Shown: positions 43,080 through 53,256, counted from the first letter of the stretch. The stretch: DNA of 64,000 bases from JARRQJ01 sp963761035 (GCA_963761035.1 CAVXFH010000002.1:2666001-2730000), one strand, 5' to 3'. A program made the numbers and translations. The notes: generated from the letters alone by a model not told the origin.

Positions 43080-43964
43080 TCAGTGGCGTGACTCCAGCGC
43101 CGCAATCCGTTCTTCCAACGGCGGATGACTGGCAAACCATTTGGCCAGGCCTTGTCCCAGGCCTCCGGCTATGCCAAATGCCGCCATTTGACCAGGCAGC
43201 TCATGCGGTTCATTCGTCGCTTGCAGACGGCGCAGCGCCGCGATCATCTTGCCGCGCCCCGCGAGCTCGGCGCCGCCGGCATCGGCGCGAAATTCGCGCC
43301 TGCGGGAAAACCACATCACAATCATGGTCGCCAGAATCGACAGGCAGATCTGGGCGATAATCGATGTAATGAAATAGCCGGGACCGAGACCGCGTTCCGT
43401 CTTAAAGAGGAAGCGGTCCACCACGAATCCCACGAGGCGTGACAAAAATACCACGAAGGTGTTGATCACGCCTTGGAGCAATCCCATGGTCACCATGTCG
43501 CCGTTGCGCACGTGGCTTATCTCGTGCCCCAGAACCGCTTCAAGTTCGTCACCGCCCATTTGCCTCAATAATCCGCTGCTCACCGCGACCAGGGCATGGT
43601 TGCGGTTCATGCCCGTCGCAAACGCATTGGGTTGAGGGGATTCGAATACACCTACTTCAGGCATGCCGATCCCCGCTTGCCGGGCCAGGCGGCCGACCGT
43701 GTCCACCAGCCGTTGCTCGATGCTATCCGTGGGCCGCTCGATCACCCGCACCCCCATGGAAAATTTCGCCATCCATTTGGAGATGGCCAGCGAAATGAAC
43801 GAGCCGCCGAAGCCGATGACGGCGGACATCACTAATAGCGCATGGAGATTGAGATCGACGCCGTTCTTTTGCAGGATGCCGCCGATGCCGAAAAGGTGGA
43901 AGACTATGCTCACCAATACCAACACGGCGATATTAGTAGCCAGAAACAGGAATATTCTCATCAT
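43080..43964 (-). CDS. htpX: Protease HtpX (M48 membrane metalloprotease)
   Basis: A 294-aa membrane zinc protease. Two helices at the N-terminus (8-30 and 40-62), the substrate loop PNAFATGMNRNHALVAVSSG, zinc motif H147-E-I-S-H151 in AVLGHEISHVRNGDMV, two further helices (about 160-215) and RRREFRADAGGAEL, where the Glu is the third zinc ligand. It degrades misfolded inner-membrane proteins and works alongside FtsH, also encoded here at 45.3 kb. Start at the first of two ATGs, after GAGG. Typical length. Confidence 0.94.
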   Translation of the reverse strand: MMRIFLFLATNIAVLVLVSIVFHLFGIGGILQKNGVDLNLHALLVMSAVIGFGGSFISLAISKWMAKFSMGVRVIERPTDSIEQRLVDTVGRLARQAGIGMPEVGVFESPQPNAFATGMNRNHALVAVSSGLLRQMGGDELEAVLGHEISHVRNGDMVTMGLLQGVINTFVVFLSRLVGFVVDRFLFKTERGLGPGYFITSIIAQICLSILATMIVMWFSRRREFRADAGGAELAGRGKMIAALRRLQATNEPHELPGQMAAFGIAGGLGQGLAKWFASHPPLEERIAALESRH

Positions 43965-44423
43965 ATATATAACCTCGATTTATTTGCGATCCGCCTGGAT
44001 GTGATCCGCCCCGGATCGCGCGGTGGGGACCGCTCCGCGGTTTGGATGCCCGGCTAGGCTCGGTAATCATTTGGGATTCACGCGTTAACTACGGGTCGGA
44101 TTAGCTATCGCTTGAAAATTTTTACAATTCATAGATTTCATTGGGCAGTAATCATGCCAAATATTTACGGCATGATAATCAAAAGGCTAATTTATTCGCC
44201 CGGCTACCGCTTCGTCCGGTTGGTGGATAGCAACCGGTGAAGTGGGGCAATTCAACAACGATGTTTAGAGCGACAAAATAAACAGAAGACCATTTGAGTT
44301 GCGGCAACGCTTGGAACTTACCCGAGCCGCAACCGATCAAACCTGCGTGGATCGCATCGGCGCGGCGGCAATGTTTGGGATTGCCCGCCGTCTTCCTGAA
44401 ATATAAGCCACAAGGAGATCATC
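43965..44423. other. Divergent promoter region htpX / glycine-rich protein
   Basis: About 460 bases between two diverging genes, so promoters for both should be inside. The part at 44100-44200 is AT-rich. No gene and no definite heat-shock promoter recognised. Confidence 0.45.
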
Positions 44424-45011
44424 ATGACATTGCCAAAGAATCCGGGAAAGAAGCGCCGTATCATTGTTGCGCTTTATCCGGATAAAGAAAGGGCGCAGCG
44501 CATCATTGAAAAACTTATCAAGAAGGATTTCGTCATGGACGAGATCTCTCTGCTGGGACGCGCCGGGACGGGGGCGGGCGATGATCTGTTGGGCATCTCT
44601 TACCGCGGGACAGGCGAGAAGCTGAAGGTGTGGGGAGAACACGGCGCCTTTTGGGGCGGTATCTGGGGCCTGCTCGCGACGACCTCGGGAATGTTCTTGA
44701 TTCCCGGTATCGGTCCCGTCGCGGCGGCGGGCTCAATTGTGGGGGCGATCATCGACGTTGTTGCCGGTACGGCGGCGGGGGCGATTGTGGGCGGCGGCGT
44801 CTTGACCGGTGCCGCTGCGGTGTCACAGCTGTCGGCCGCCATGCATCGCCATGGCGTGCCGAATGAGAAGCTGCAGAGCCTGCACAGTGCCGTTCGCAAC
44901 GGCAAATATTTATTGATGTTGCGTTGTGGAGAAAATGAAGTGGATCATTGGCGTGGTATGTTGGACGGCACCGGCGCATCGGAAGTAGATGACTTTGCCT
45001 ATTCGATGTAA
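44424..45011 (+). CDS. Glycine-rich membrane protein, DUF1269/stress-protein-like
   Basis: A 195-aa protein starting after AAGGAG. The N-terminal domain (RIIVALYPDKERAQRIIEKL and DEISLLGRAG) resembles the ferredoxin-like part of general-stress and DUF1269-like proteins. Then HGAFWGGIWGLLATTSGMFL, PGIGPVAAAGSIVGAIIDVV and GTAAGAIVGGGVLTGAAA form a glycine-zipper membrane region. The C-terminus HRHGVPNEKLQSLHSAVRNG and YLLMLRCGENEVDHW reads like a second small alpha/beta domain. Function unknown; the family is often linked to stress. A broken copy sits after gpm at 23082. Family name is uncertain. Confidence 0.65.
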   Translation: MTLPKNPGKKRRIIVALYPDKERAQRIIEKLIKKDFVMDEISLLGRAGTGAGDDLLGISYRGTGEKLKVWGEHGAFWGGIWGLLATTSGMFLIPGIGPVAAAGSIVGAIIDVVAGTAAGAIVGGGVLTGAAAVSQLSAAMHRHGVPNEKLQSLHSAVRNGKYLLMLRCGENEVDHWRGMLDGTGASEVDDFAYSM

Positions 45012-45302
45012 GGCACATCATCCTCCTAGCGAGATATTGGCTAGCGCCGCTGCGTTCGCTCTGAGGGCGGGGATAATGGTGGATAAATGGCGATGCCCAC
45101 CACCGGCCGGCCCGGTCGTCTTTCTTGCGCTTGTTCGGCCGTGACGCGATACTTGGCTGAGGCCGGCTCGGCCAGGTGACGTCTGATTATAATGTCGGGC
45201 ATAAGGTGATTGTTATAAAACGGGCGGTATTATATTTAATCGCCCGCCGCGGGTTCGCAGCCGTGTGCGATCACGGACGAAATCAATCGGATTAGTGCAT
45301 CG

Positions 45303-47177
45303 ATGGCAAGCGATAAATCGCCGATCGAGATCAAGAAGCCAGGGGATGTCAAATTTTGGCATAAACCCAGTTTTACCCTGTGGCTGTATGGCCTGTTCCT
45401 GATCGCATCCCTGTATTTCTGGCAATTATCCAACACGGCGCGCCAGGAAGAGATCCCTTACAGTGAATTTCTCCAAGATGTGAACAGCGGCAAGATCGCC
45501 CAGGCCATCGTCACCGATAAACTCATTACCGGCACCTTGTCCGAGAAAGATCCTAAGACCAAGCAGCCGCGGCGCTTTGTCACCGTGCCGCTGTTGCACA
45601 CCGATTTGGCGCAGCTGCTGGAGCGGCACGGCGTCAAGTACAGCGTACAAGAGAGCAACAACTGGCTCAGCGATTTTTTATTCTCCTGGGTGCTGCCCTT
45701 TGGCGTGATGTTCCTGCTCTGGGGATGGATGGCGAAGCGCATGGGTGCGGGAAAGGGGTTTCTCAATCTCGGCAACAAAGTGCGCCTCCATCCCGAGGGC
45801 GGGATCAAGGTGACGTTCGAGGATGTGGCCGGCGCCGAGGAGGCCAAGCAGGAACTCAAGGAGTCCATAGAGTTTCTCAAGGATCCCGCCCGCATTCAAC
45901 GGCTCGGCGGACGCATGCCCAAAGGCATGTTGCTGGTCGGTCAGCCGGGCACCGGTAAGACCCTGCTGGCGCGCGCCGTCGCCGGCGAGGCCGGCGTGCC
46001 GTTTTTCAATATCAGCGGCGCGGAATTCATCGAGATGTTCGTCGGCATGGGCGCGGCGCGGGTGCGCGATCTATTCGAACAGGCGCGACAGAAGGCGCCG
46101 TGCATTGTGTTCATCGACGAACTCGACGCCATCGGCGGGGCGCGGGGCATCGGGCCGGTGATGGGCGGGCACGATGAACGCGAGCAGACCTTGAATCAAT
46201 TGCTGACCGAGATGGACGGCTTCGATCCCTCGGTGGGCGTCGTGGTCTTGGCGGCGACCAACCGGCCGGAAATTCTCGACAAGGCCCTGCTGCGCGCCGG
46301 ACGCTTCGATCGCCAGATCGTAGTGGACAAGCCCGACCTCGAGGCGCGTATCGCCATCCTGAAACTGCATACCCGCGGCATGAAAGTCGCGGGAGATATC
46401 GATCTGCGCGTGGTGGCCCAGCGAACGCCGGGCTTTGTCGGCGCGGATCTGGCCAATATCGCCAATGAGGCGGCGATCCTCGCGGTGCGCGAAAATCATG
46501 ATGCCGTGACCATGAAGGATTTCGAGGCCGCCATCGACCGCGTGATTGCCGGACCGGAGAAAAAGCACCGGGTGCTGAACGCCGATGAAAGGCGCCGGGT
46601 GGCGTTCCATGAATCGGGGCATGCCCTGGTGGCGCGGACCGTCCCCACCGGCGAGCCTGTACACAAGATATCGATCATTCCGCGCGGCGTTGCCGCCTTG
46701 GGCTATACACTGCAGTTGCCGGTTACGGAAAAATTCCTGTCGACGAAAAGCGAGCTCAAGGATCAGCTTGCTATCCTGCTCGGCGGCCGCGTGGCGGAAG
46801 AGATTGTGTTCGGCGATATCTCAAGCGGCGCCCAGAATGATCTCGAACGCGCCGCGGAAATCGCCCGCGCAATGGTAACCCGCCTTGGCATGAGCGAGAG
46901 TCTGGGTCCGCTCACCTATGGCAAGCAACAGCGCCTCACGTATCTGGGCGTAGAAGGCAGCGAAGAGCGGAATTACAGCGAAGAGACCGCGCGCCTGATA
47001 GATGGCGAGGTGCGCGCCCTGGTGGAGGAGGGCCACCATCGGGCGCAGCAAATCCTATCCGGGAAGCGCCCCGATCTGGATACGATAGCGGAGCTATTGC
47101 AGGAGAAAGAGGTCATCACGGGAGACGAACTCAATCAACTGCTGCAAGCGCCGGATAAGCCGGCGGTTGCAAGTTGA
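45303..47177 (+). CDS. ftsH: ATP-dependent zinc metalloprotease FtsH
   Basis: A 624-aa membrane protease. Two N-terminal helices (about 20-42 and 120-140) enclose a periplasmic domain (EIPYSEFLQDV). The AAA+ domain has Walker A G213-QPGTGKT, Walker B CIVFIDELDAIG, the second region of homology ATNRPEILDKALLRAGRFDR, and the pore motif FVGMGAARVRDLF. The M41 protease domain has H436-ESGH and, later, DLERAAEIARAMV with the third zinc ligand region. It degrades membrane and regulatory proteins. The start ATG at 45303 has only a weak ribosome site. FtsH with HtpX suggests membrane protein damage control. Confidence 0.95.
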   Translation: MASDKSPIEIKKPGDVKFWHKPSFTLWLYGLFLIASLYFWQLSNTARQEEIPYSEFLQDVNSGKIAQAIVTDKLITGTLSEKDPKTKQPRRFVTVPLLHTDLAQLLERHGVKYSVQESNNWLSDFLFSWVLPFGVMFLLWGWMAKRMGAGKGFLNLGNKVRLHPEGGIKVTFEDVAGAEEAKQELKESIEFLKDPARIQRLGGRMPKGMLLVGQPGTGKTLLARAVAGEAGVPFFNISGAEFIEMFVGMGAARVRDLFEQARQKAPCIVFIDELDAIGGARGIGPVMGGHDEREQTLNQLLTEMDGFDPSVGVVVLAATNRPEILDKALLRAGRFDRQIVVDKPDLEARIAILKLHTRGMKVAGDIDLRVVAQRTPGFVGADLANIANEAAILAVRENHDAVTMKDFEAAIDRVIAGPEKKHRVLNADERRRVAFHESGHALVARTVPTGEPVHKISIIPRGVAALGYTLQLPVTEKFLSTKSELKDQLAILLGGRVAEEIVFGDISSGAQNDLERAAEIARAMVTRLGMSESLGPLTYGKQQRLTYLGVEGSEERNYSEETARLIDGEVRALVEEGHHRAQQILSGKRPDLDTIAELLQEKEVITGDELNQLLQAPDKPAVAS

Positions 47178-47323
47178 GAGTGGCGCATATTGCCCGGGTT
47201 TGCACCGGCAGCGCCGCTTTAGATGGCGGCTGCCGCCTTGCCACACTCTATGGTTGTGATACGCCATGATCGGATAGGGCCGCACAGGGAATAGAAAAAC
47301 CTAATTTTCAGAGAGGAACCACC

Positions 47324-48352
47324 ATGAATACGGACATCGAACTCCAAGAGACAATCAGGCAGATGATACAACCGGGCAAGGGTATTCTCGCCGCCGACGA
47401 GAGCGAACCCACCATCGCCAAGCGTTTTGCCGCCGTTAACGCCGAGTGTACCGTTCAAAGCCGCCGCGCCTACCGCAGTTTGTTGTTCACGACGCCCGGC
47501 ATCAGCGAATTCATCAGCGGCGTCATCTTATTTGAGGAGACGCTCACGCAAAATGCCGCGGATGGCACGCCGCTGCCGCAGGTGCTGGCGCGGCAGGGCA
47601 TCGTGCCCGGCATTAAGGTGGACAAAGGCAAGATTCCTTTGGCCCGTGTTCCCGGCGACCTGATCACCCAGGGACTGGACGGCCTGGCGGAGCGTCTCCG
47701 TGCCTATAAAACGCAGGGGGCGCGCTTTGCCAAGTGGCGCGAGGTCTATCCCATCAGCGAGCATAATCCCACTATGCTCGGCATTAAGGCCAACGCCGAG
47801 ATGCTGGCGCGCTACGCCGCCGTTTGCCAGGAGGAAGGATTCGTTCCCATCGTCGAACCGGAGGTGCTCATCGACGGCGACCATACCCTGGAGCGTTGCG
47901 CGGCGGTCACCGAAGCGGTGCTGCACGCGGTGTTTCATGCCTTGCATCGCCACCGGGTCATCCTTGAATACATGCTGCTCAAGCCCAGCATGGTGCTGCC
48001 CGGCAAGGGGCACTCGCCCAAGGCGGATCCGGAGGTGGTGGCGGCCGCCACTGTTAAGATATTGCGCCGGACAGTCCCGGCGGCGGTGCCCAGCATCAAT
48101 TTTCTCTCCGGCGGGCAGGGCGCGGAGGAGGCGACGGCCAATCTTAACGCCATGAACGCCGTGTTCTCAAGTAAGGCGCCCTGGGAGTTGTCATTCTCAT
48201 TTGCCCGCGCGCTGCAGGAGCCGCCGTTGCGTATCTGGGCGGGTAAGGCGGAAAATGTCGCGGCCGCGCAGCAGGCGTTCTTAAAGCGGGCCAAGCTGAA
48301 CGGCATGGCGCGCCGCGGCGGGTACCTTCCCGAAATGGAACAGCAGCGTTAA
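47324..48352 (+). CDS. fba: Fructose-bisphosphate aldolase, class I
   Basis: A 342-aa Schiff-base aldolase splitting fructose-1,6-bisphosphate to triose phosphates. Marks: GKGILAADESEPTIAKRF, RRAYRSLLFTTPGISEFISG, GIVPGIKVDKG, AKWREVYPI, VPIVEPEVLIDGDH, EYMLLKPSMVLPGK with the Schiff-base lysine, and INFLSGGQGAEEATANLNAM. Class I enzymes of this animal/plant-like type are less common in proteobacteria than class II, but they are metal-independent. Ribosome site GAGGAA before ATG 47324. It lies 147 bases downstream of ftsH. Confidence 0.93.
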   Translation: MNTDIELQETIRQMIQPGKGILAADESEPTIAKRFAAVNAECTVQSRRAYRSLLFTTPGISEFISGVILFEETLTQNAADGTPLPQVLARQGIVPGIKVDKGKIPLARVPGDLITQGLDGLAERLRAYKTQGARFAKWREVYPISEHNPTMLGIKANAEMLARYAAVCQEEGFVPIVEPEVLIDGDHTLERCAAVTEAVLHAVFHALHRHRVILEYMLLKPSMVLPGKGHSPKADPEVVAAATVKILRRTVPAAVPSINFLSGGQGAEEATANLNAMNAVFSSKAPWELSFSFARALQEPPLRIWAGKAENVAAAQQAFLKRAKLNGMARRGGYLPEMEQQR

Positions 48353-48442
48353 TCCGCCGCATTCCCTGCAAGCTGCCAGCTCACGGCGCGACGTAGCGCC
48401 GTCAGCGATTTCGCAACCTCAATTGCACAAGAAAAAGGTCTT

Positions 48443-49150
48443 ATGTTCAGCTCCGTCTACCATTTGCTAAATCAGATCGGGTACCCGCATCCGATACACC
48501 CCACGGAAGTGCATATGCCGATAGGATTGATCGTGGGGGCTTTGATCTTTCGCATCACGGCTACGCTGTTCCGGCAGCCCGCTCTAATGCGGGCGGCGCA
48601 TTATTGCACCATCCTTGCCTTCATATTTTTATTCCCAACACTCTTGTTCGGCTTTATGGACTGGCAGCACTTCTATGGCGGCGCCTGGCTTTTTGCCGTC
48701 AAGGTCAAACTGATATTGGCGACCTTACTCGTCGTTTGGATTCTTGCCGGCCTGTGGTATGCGTATAAGAGGGGAGTGGAATCGAGGTTCGTTTTGATGA
48801 ATTACGCTATTTCCTTCGTCATGGTCGTGGTTCTCGGTTATTTTGGCGGAAACCTGGTCTATGGTAATGATCGGCCCAAGGCCGCCACGCCTTATGCGGC
48901 GGGAATGAACGCCTTCAATGCCAATTGCGTTGCTTGCCATCCCAAGGGCGGCAATATCGTTGATCCAAGGCTGCCTATATTGAATTCAACATATACTCGG
49001 AACGCCGCCGCCTTCATTGAGTTTATTCGTAATCCCAAGCAGCCGAACGGATTTCCGGGCGCCATGCCCTCTTTTTCAGTCACAAAAATATCAGATCGGG
49101 AGGCAGGTGAGCTCTACAATTACATAGTTCACGTATTGGAAAATCGGTGA
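48443..49150 (+). CDS. DUF2231-like membrane protein with cytochrome c domain
   Basis: A 235-aa protein. Residues 1-140 have four membrane helices with a His-rich start (HPIHPTEVHMPIG) and conserved loop WQHFYGG, like the DUF2231 family. The last 85 residues form a class I cytochrome c domain with heme site C162-V-A-C-H166, and a distal methionine probably in GAMPSFS. The heme domain would face the periplasm. An electron transfer role is likely; partner unknown. Start ATG 48443 lies shortly after a AAAAGGTC ribosome-like sequence, 90 bases after fba. Confidence 0.82.
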   Translation: MFSSVYHLLNQIGYPHPIHPTEVHMPIGLIVGALIFRITATLFRQPALMRAAHYCTILAFIFLFPTLLFGFMDWQHFYGGAWLFAVKVKLILATLLVVWILAGLWYAYKRGVESRFVLMNYAISFVMVVVLGYFGGNLVYGNDRPKAATPYAAGMNAFNANCVACHPKGGNIVDPRLPILNSTYTRNAAAFIEFIRNPKQPNGFPGAMPSFSVTKISDREAGELYNYIVHVLENR

Positions 49151-49424
49151 GCGAAATTTGTAAATGTTTGTAAATTTTCTTCACTAGGGAACGAGTGCCA
49201 TTCGGTTGAGTCTTACCCGTGGACACAGTGGTTCGCGATGGAAGGTGAAAGGGTATAAGCAAACAACTGTGGTAGAAGTGAAATTCCAGTGCCGGTGGCC
49301 GTTGGCGCTTACCCCGCCATCCTTTGAAATGACCCCAAGCTTGATAGCCGTTGGCACGACTGCTGAGGCAGCCTGAGAAAAACGGAAACTCCTAATCGGT
49401 AGACGATCGAGCTAGGAGGAAGGT

Positions 49425-49949
49425 ATGAGACAGCAGCGGCGATATACGGTGGAGTTCAGAGCGGAAGCGGTGAAGTCGGCGCTGGCCCATGCCCGTGCGG
49501 AATACCTCAAGCTGCGCCGCTCGTTGCGAGACGGGAGCATCTTCGACTTGTTGACGCAATGTGTTGCGCGCTATATCGAGAGGAAAACCGCCTCGACAAT
49601 GGCGGCGTGGCGTTTCAATCATCGGCTGCGTACCCTGCCCGCGGGTAAGCGGCCGCGGGCGGCGGCGGTGCGTTGGTCTGCCGATGAGTGGCATACAACC
49701 CATGACACCTTCACCAATATACCGAGTTGGGATTGCGCGCCGCTGACCTTTCTACAAACGAGTTGGCCGCCGGTAGCGTCATCTGTTTACATTCAAGCGG
49801 ATCGAGGCCGGCCACTGGGAAGTAAAAACTCCGCCGTGCAGGTCGGTCCGTCTGGCTACCTCGCCAAGCCCGCTTATGATACGCCGATCAGCAATGCCAA
49901 TGACGCACTACGCGAACTGCCATTAGCGAAAGTCCGGGTCATATCGTAA
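49425..49949 (+). mobile_element. Transposase OrfA start fused to unknown sequence
   Basis: GGAGG and ATG 49425 open MRQQRRYTVEFRAEAVK, the typical beginning of IS3-type OrfA proteins. The helix-turn-helix that should follow is absent; instead the frame runs for 174 codons through sequence I do not recognise (RSLRDGSIFDLLTQCVARYI, RKTASTMAAW). So only about the first 17 codons have support as transposase. The upstream stretch 49151-49424 may contain the insertion-sequence left end but I cannot define terminal repeats. Confidence 0.4.
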
Positions 49950-50052
49950 GCTACTTTCATTTTGCATAAATGGCGAAATGAGCCTTGCCGGAGGCGATGT
50001 GTTTATAGGATGAGCCAAAAATGTCCCACAACCTTACAGGATTTAAGTAACC

Positions 50053-52821
50053 ATGAAAGAGAAAACGCCAACAACTATCGGAGCCGATAGCTGTCGCCGC
50101 TCAGGGCACGCTCGCAAAATCCATCTCGTAGGGGCCTGGTCTCGACAGATGCTGTCGGTAGTGGTCTTGATCTTGGTAATTGCGCCGATGGCGGGGTTTG
50201 CCAACGTCGCCGCCGGAGGAGATGCCGGAGGAGATGAAGATGTTACGCGGGCCACGCTGAGCAATGGGCTGCGCGTGATTATCGTGCGCGACCCCTTGGC
50301 GCCGGTCGTGACTACGATAGTCAGTTATCTGGCGGGATCCAACGAGTCGCCGCCGGGCTTTCCCGGTATGGCTCATGCTCAGGAGCACATGATGTTCCGC
50401 GGCAGTCCCGGCCTTTCCGGCGATCAGTTGTCGGCGATAGCGGCGGGAATGGGCGGCAACTTCGATGCGCAAACGCAACAGACGGCCACACAGTATTTCT
50501 TTACCGTCCCCGCCCAGGACCTGGATGTAGCATTGCATCTGGAAGCGACTCGCATGGCCGGCGTGCTGGATTCCGATGCCCTGTGGAATAAAGAGCGCGG
50601 CGCCATCGAGCAGGAGGTCGCGCAGGATCTATCAAATCCGCAATACGTATTTTATTCGCGATTACTGGCGAAAATGTACGACGGCAGCCCCTATGCCCAT
50701 GATGCCCTTGGCACGCGGCCGTCCTTCAATCGCACCACCGGCGAGATGTTGCACAAGTTTTACGCTAGCTGGTATGCGCCCAATAATGCGATCCTGGTCA
50801 TTACCGGCGCGGTGGAACCTCGGCAGGTTCTGGCACAGGTCAAAGACCTGTTCGAAAAAATTCCGGCGAAGAAATTGCCGGAGCGGCCGTCGATCAAACT
50901 GAAGCCAGTCAAAGCGACCACCCTGCGCCAAACCACCGATCTGCCGTATGGGATGGTTACCATGACGATGCGCATGCCCGGTTTTGACAGCCCGGATTAC
51001 GCGGCGGCGCAGGTGCTGGGCGATGTGCTCAACAGTCAGCGCGCGGAGTTGTACGATCTGGTGGTGCACGGTGATGCCCTGGATGTCGGCTTTGACCAGG
51101 ACACCCTGCCCAAGGCGGGTATTGGCTCCGTGACAGCCGTCTTTTCCCAAGGGAGCGATCCCCAGCCATTACTGAAAAAGGTGAAAAAAATTCTCGCTGG
51201 TTACGCCAAGAACGGCGTTCCCGCCGAACTGGTAGAGGCGGCAAAGCGCCATGAAATTGCCGCGGCGGAATTTCGCAAGAATTCCGTGGCGGGTCTCGCC
51301 ATGGCCTGGTCCCAAGCCTTGGCTGTCGAAGGTCGCGATTCGCCGCAAGACGATATCGAAGCCATCAGGCGGGTGTCGGCGGCCGATGTCAACCGCGTCG
51401 CGCATGCCAATCTGGATCAGGATCACGCCGTAGTGGGCATACTGACCCCGTCACCGTCGGGCAAACCCGTTTCCTCCAAGAGTTTCGGCGGTACCGAATC
51501 GTTTGCAGCGTCTCATGTCAAGACCGTGGAACTGCCAAAATGGGCGGCGGGGCCCTTGGCCAGGCTTTCCCTGCCGGAGTCGACGGTGAAGCCGATCACA
51601 TCGACCTTACCCAACGGCCTGAAACTCATCGTGCAGCCGGAAACCGTTAGCGATACCGTGACCGTTTTAGGCGCCGTCAAGCACAATGCCGATGTGGAAA
51701 CGCCGGAGGGACAGGATGGGGTGGACGATGTATTAGATCGTCTGTTCTCCTTCGGCACCAAGCATCTCGGTCGTATCGGCTTTCAGAAGGCGTTGGATGA
51801 TATCGCCGCGGAGCAAGGGGCGGGTACCAGCTTTTATGTACAGACCTTAAGTGACAAGTTCGATCGCGCCGTTGAACTGCTCGCCGATAACGAGCTCAAT
51901 CCGGCGCTGCCCAAGGAGGCCTTCGCGGTGGTAAAGGGACAAGTGGCGGCGACAGCGAAGGGCAGGCTGCAAAGCCCCGACTATCTCACGCAACGCGCTC
52001 TGCACAAGGGCCTATTTCCGCAAAAAGATCCGACCCAGCGGCAGGCTACCCCGGAAACCGTCAATGCCTTGAGCCTGGATGACGTGCGCGGCTATTACGA
52101 AAAAGTGTTTCGGCCGGACCTCACGACCATCGTCGTCATCGGCAAGGTGACACCGGAGCATGCCCGCGAGGCGGTGGAAAAATACTTCGGTAACTGGAAG
52201 GCCGCGGGGTCCAAGCCCGATACGGTACTGCCTCAGGCGCCGTCGAATAAGCCTTCCGCTGTTTTTGTTCCCAATGCCAGTCAAGTCCAGGATAAAGTGA
52301 TCTTGGCGCAGACCTTGGGTTTAAATCGGTTCGATCCCGATTATTATGCCCTGGAGCTGGGCAATCATGTCTTGAGCGGCGGGTTCTACGCCAGCCGCCT
52401 CTACCGGGATCTGCGGGAAGAAGCCGGCTTGGTGTATTTCGTCGACTCTTCCTTCAATGTCGGCGAGACCCGCGGCGTCTTCTCGGTGGAGTATGGCAGC
52501 GATCCGCCCAAGGTATCCCAGGCGCGGACCCTGGTACTGAAAGATCTGCAGGCCATGCGGGACAAACCCGTGAGCGAAGAAGAACTGCACCAGGCCAAGG
52601 CTCTTGCCTTACGTCAGATTTCCTTGGCGGAAGCCAGCGTCGGACGGATCGCGGACCAATTGTTAGGGTATGCCCTGATCGGTTTACCGCTGGACGAGTC
52701 GACACTGGCGGCGCAACGCTATCTCACCATGACAGCCGAACAGGTGCAATCCGCTTATAAGAAGTGGCTGCGCCCGGCGGATCTGGTTCAGGTTACCGAA
52801 GGGCCGCCAATGGTGAAATGA
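50053..52821 (+). CDS. M16 family zinc peptidase, two-domain, secreted
   Basis: A 922-aa protein with an N-terminal hydrophobic segment (about residues 33-50, signal peptide or anchor). The first M16 domain has the inverted zinc motif H108-AQ-E111-H112 in MAHAQEHMMFRGSP and the downstream glutamates in ERGAIEQEVAQDL. The second half (about 515-922) is the inactive M16_C type pair with FSKYGVDPPKVSQ-like elements and SGGFYASRLYRDLREEAGLV. Such peptidases act in the periplasm, usually on peptides; some are linked to quinoprotein or cofactor maturation. Start ATG 50053 follows AGGA. No clear operon partner. Confidence 0.88.
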   Translation: MKEKTPTTIGADSCRRSGHARKIHLVGAWSRQMLSVVVLILVIAPMAGFANVAAGGDAGGDEDVTRATLSNGLRVIIVRDPLAPVVTTIVSYLAGSNESPPGFPGMAHAQEHMMFRGSPGLSGDQLSAIAAGMGGNFDAQTQQTATQYFFTVPAQDLDVALHLEATRMAGVLDSDALWNKERGAIEQEVAQDLSNPQYVFYSRLLAKMYDGSPYAHDALGTRPSFNRTTGEMLHKFYASWYAPNNAILVITGAVEPRQVLAQVKDLFEKIPAKKLPERPSIKLKPVKATTLRQTTDLPYGMVTMTMRMPGFDSPDYAAAQVLGDVLNSQRAELYDLVVHGDALDVGFDQDTLPKAGIGSVTAVFSQGSDPQPLLKKVKKILAGYAKNGVPAELVEAAKRHEIAAAEFRKNSVAGLAMAWSQALAVEGRDSPQDDIEAIRRVSAADVNRVAHANLDQDHAVVGILTPSPSGKPVSSKSFGGTESFAASHVKTVELPKWAAGPLARLSLPESTVKPITSTLPNGLKLIVQPETVSDTVTVLGAVKHNADVETPEGQDGVDDVLDRLFSFGTKHLGRIGFQKALDDIAAEQGAGTSFYVQTLSDKFDRAVELLADNELNPALPKEAFAVVKGQVAATAKGRLQSPDYLTQRALHKGLFPQKDPTQRQATPETVNALSLDDVRGYYEKVFRPDLTTIVVIGKVTPEHAREAVEKYFGNWKAAGSKPDTVLPQAPSNKPSAVFVPNASQVQDKVILAQTLGLNRFDPDYYALELGNHVLSGGFYASRLYRDLREEAGLVYFVDSSFNVGETRGVFSVEYGSDPPKVSQARTLVLKDLQAMRDKPVSEEELHQAKALALRQISLAEASVGRIADQLLGYALIGLPLDESTLAAQRYLTMTAEQVQSAYKKWLRPADLVQVTEGPPMVK

Positions 52822-53256
52822 GGAAGATAGCCGGCGTCGCCGCGTTCGTCCGCGTCGCATCGTTGTTAATTTCGCCCTTATCAGGAAGGGTATTTACCAT
52901 AAAAACACTACAATTTTGATGGCAAAGGAGCAGTTCGTGCCGAATACCGCGGTGCCCGTTAAGGGGGTTTTCATCGCCGTCTTGAGAGCGAGTGATGTGA
53001 TATACTCCAACACCGAATGCTGCTGCCGGGACTGCATGCTGGTCGTTGCGCTTCCCCGTTGAGATAAACTTCGAAACCAGAACTAATAACAAATATGCGA
53101 ACCCGCCTCAAAATTGAAATTTATGTCATCAACTGTCCGGCGGCTCATATCCGGAATCAATATTTTTCGAGAAATACTCCAGTTACTGTATGGCCAAATT
53201 TACCCCTGAGCTAATTTTTAGTTAGGTACATATATGGTCCATGGTAGAAGGCCCCC
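52822..53256. other. Upstream region of the RND efflux operon
   Basis: About 435 bases without a gene. The AT-rich part at 53090-53240 likely includes the promoter of the pump operon. No divergent regulator gene is present, unlike most RND loci. Confidence 0.45.

Noticed and set aside
47190..47260. GC-rich dyad after ftsH considered as an intrinsic terminator.
   Set aside because: The stem is imperfect and no T-run follows.
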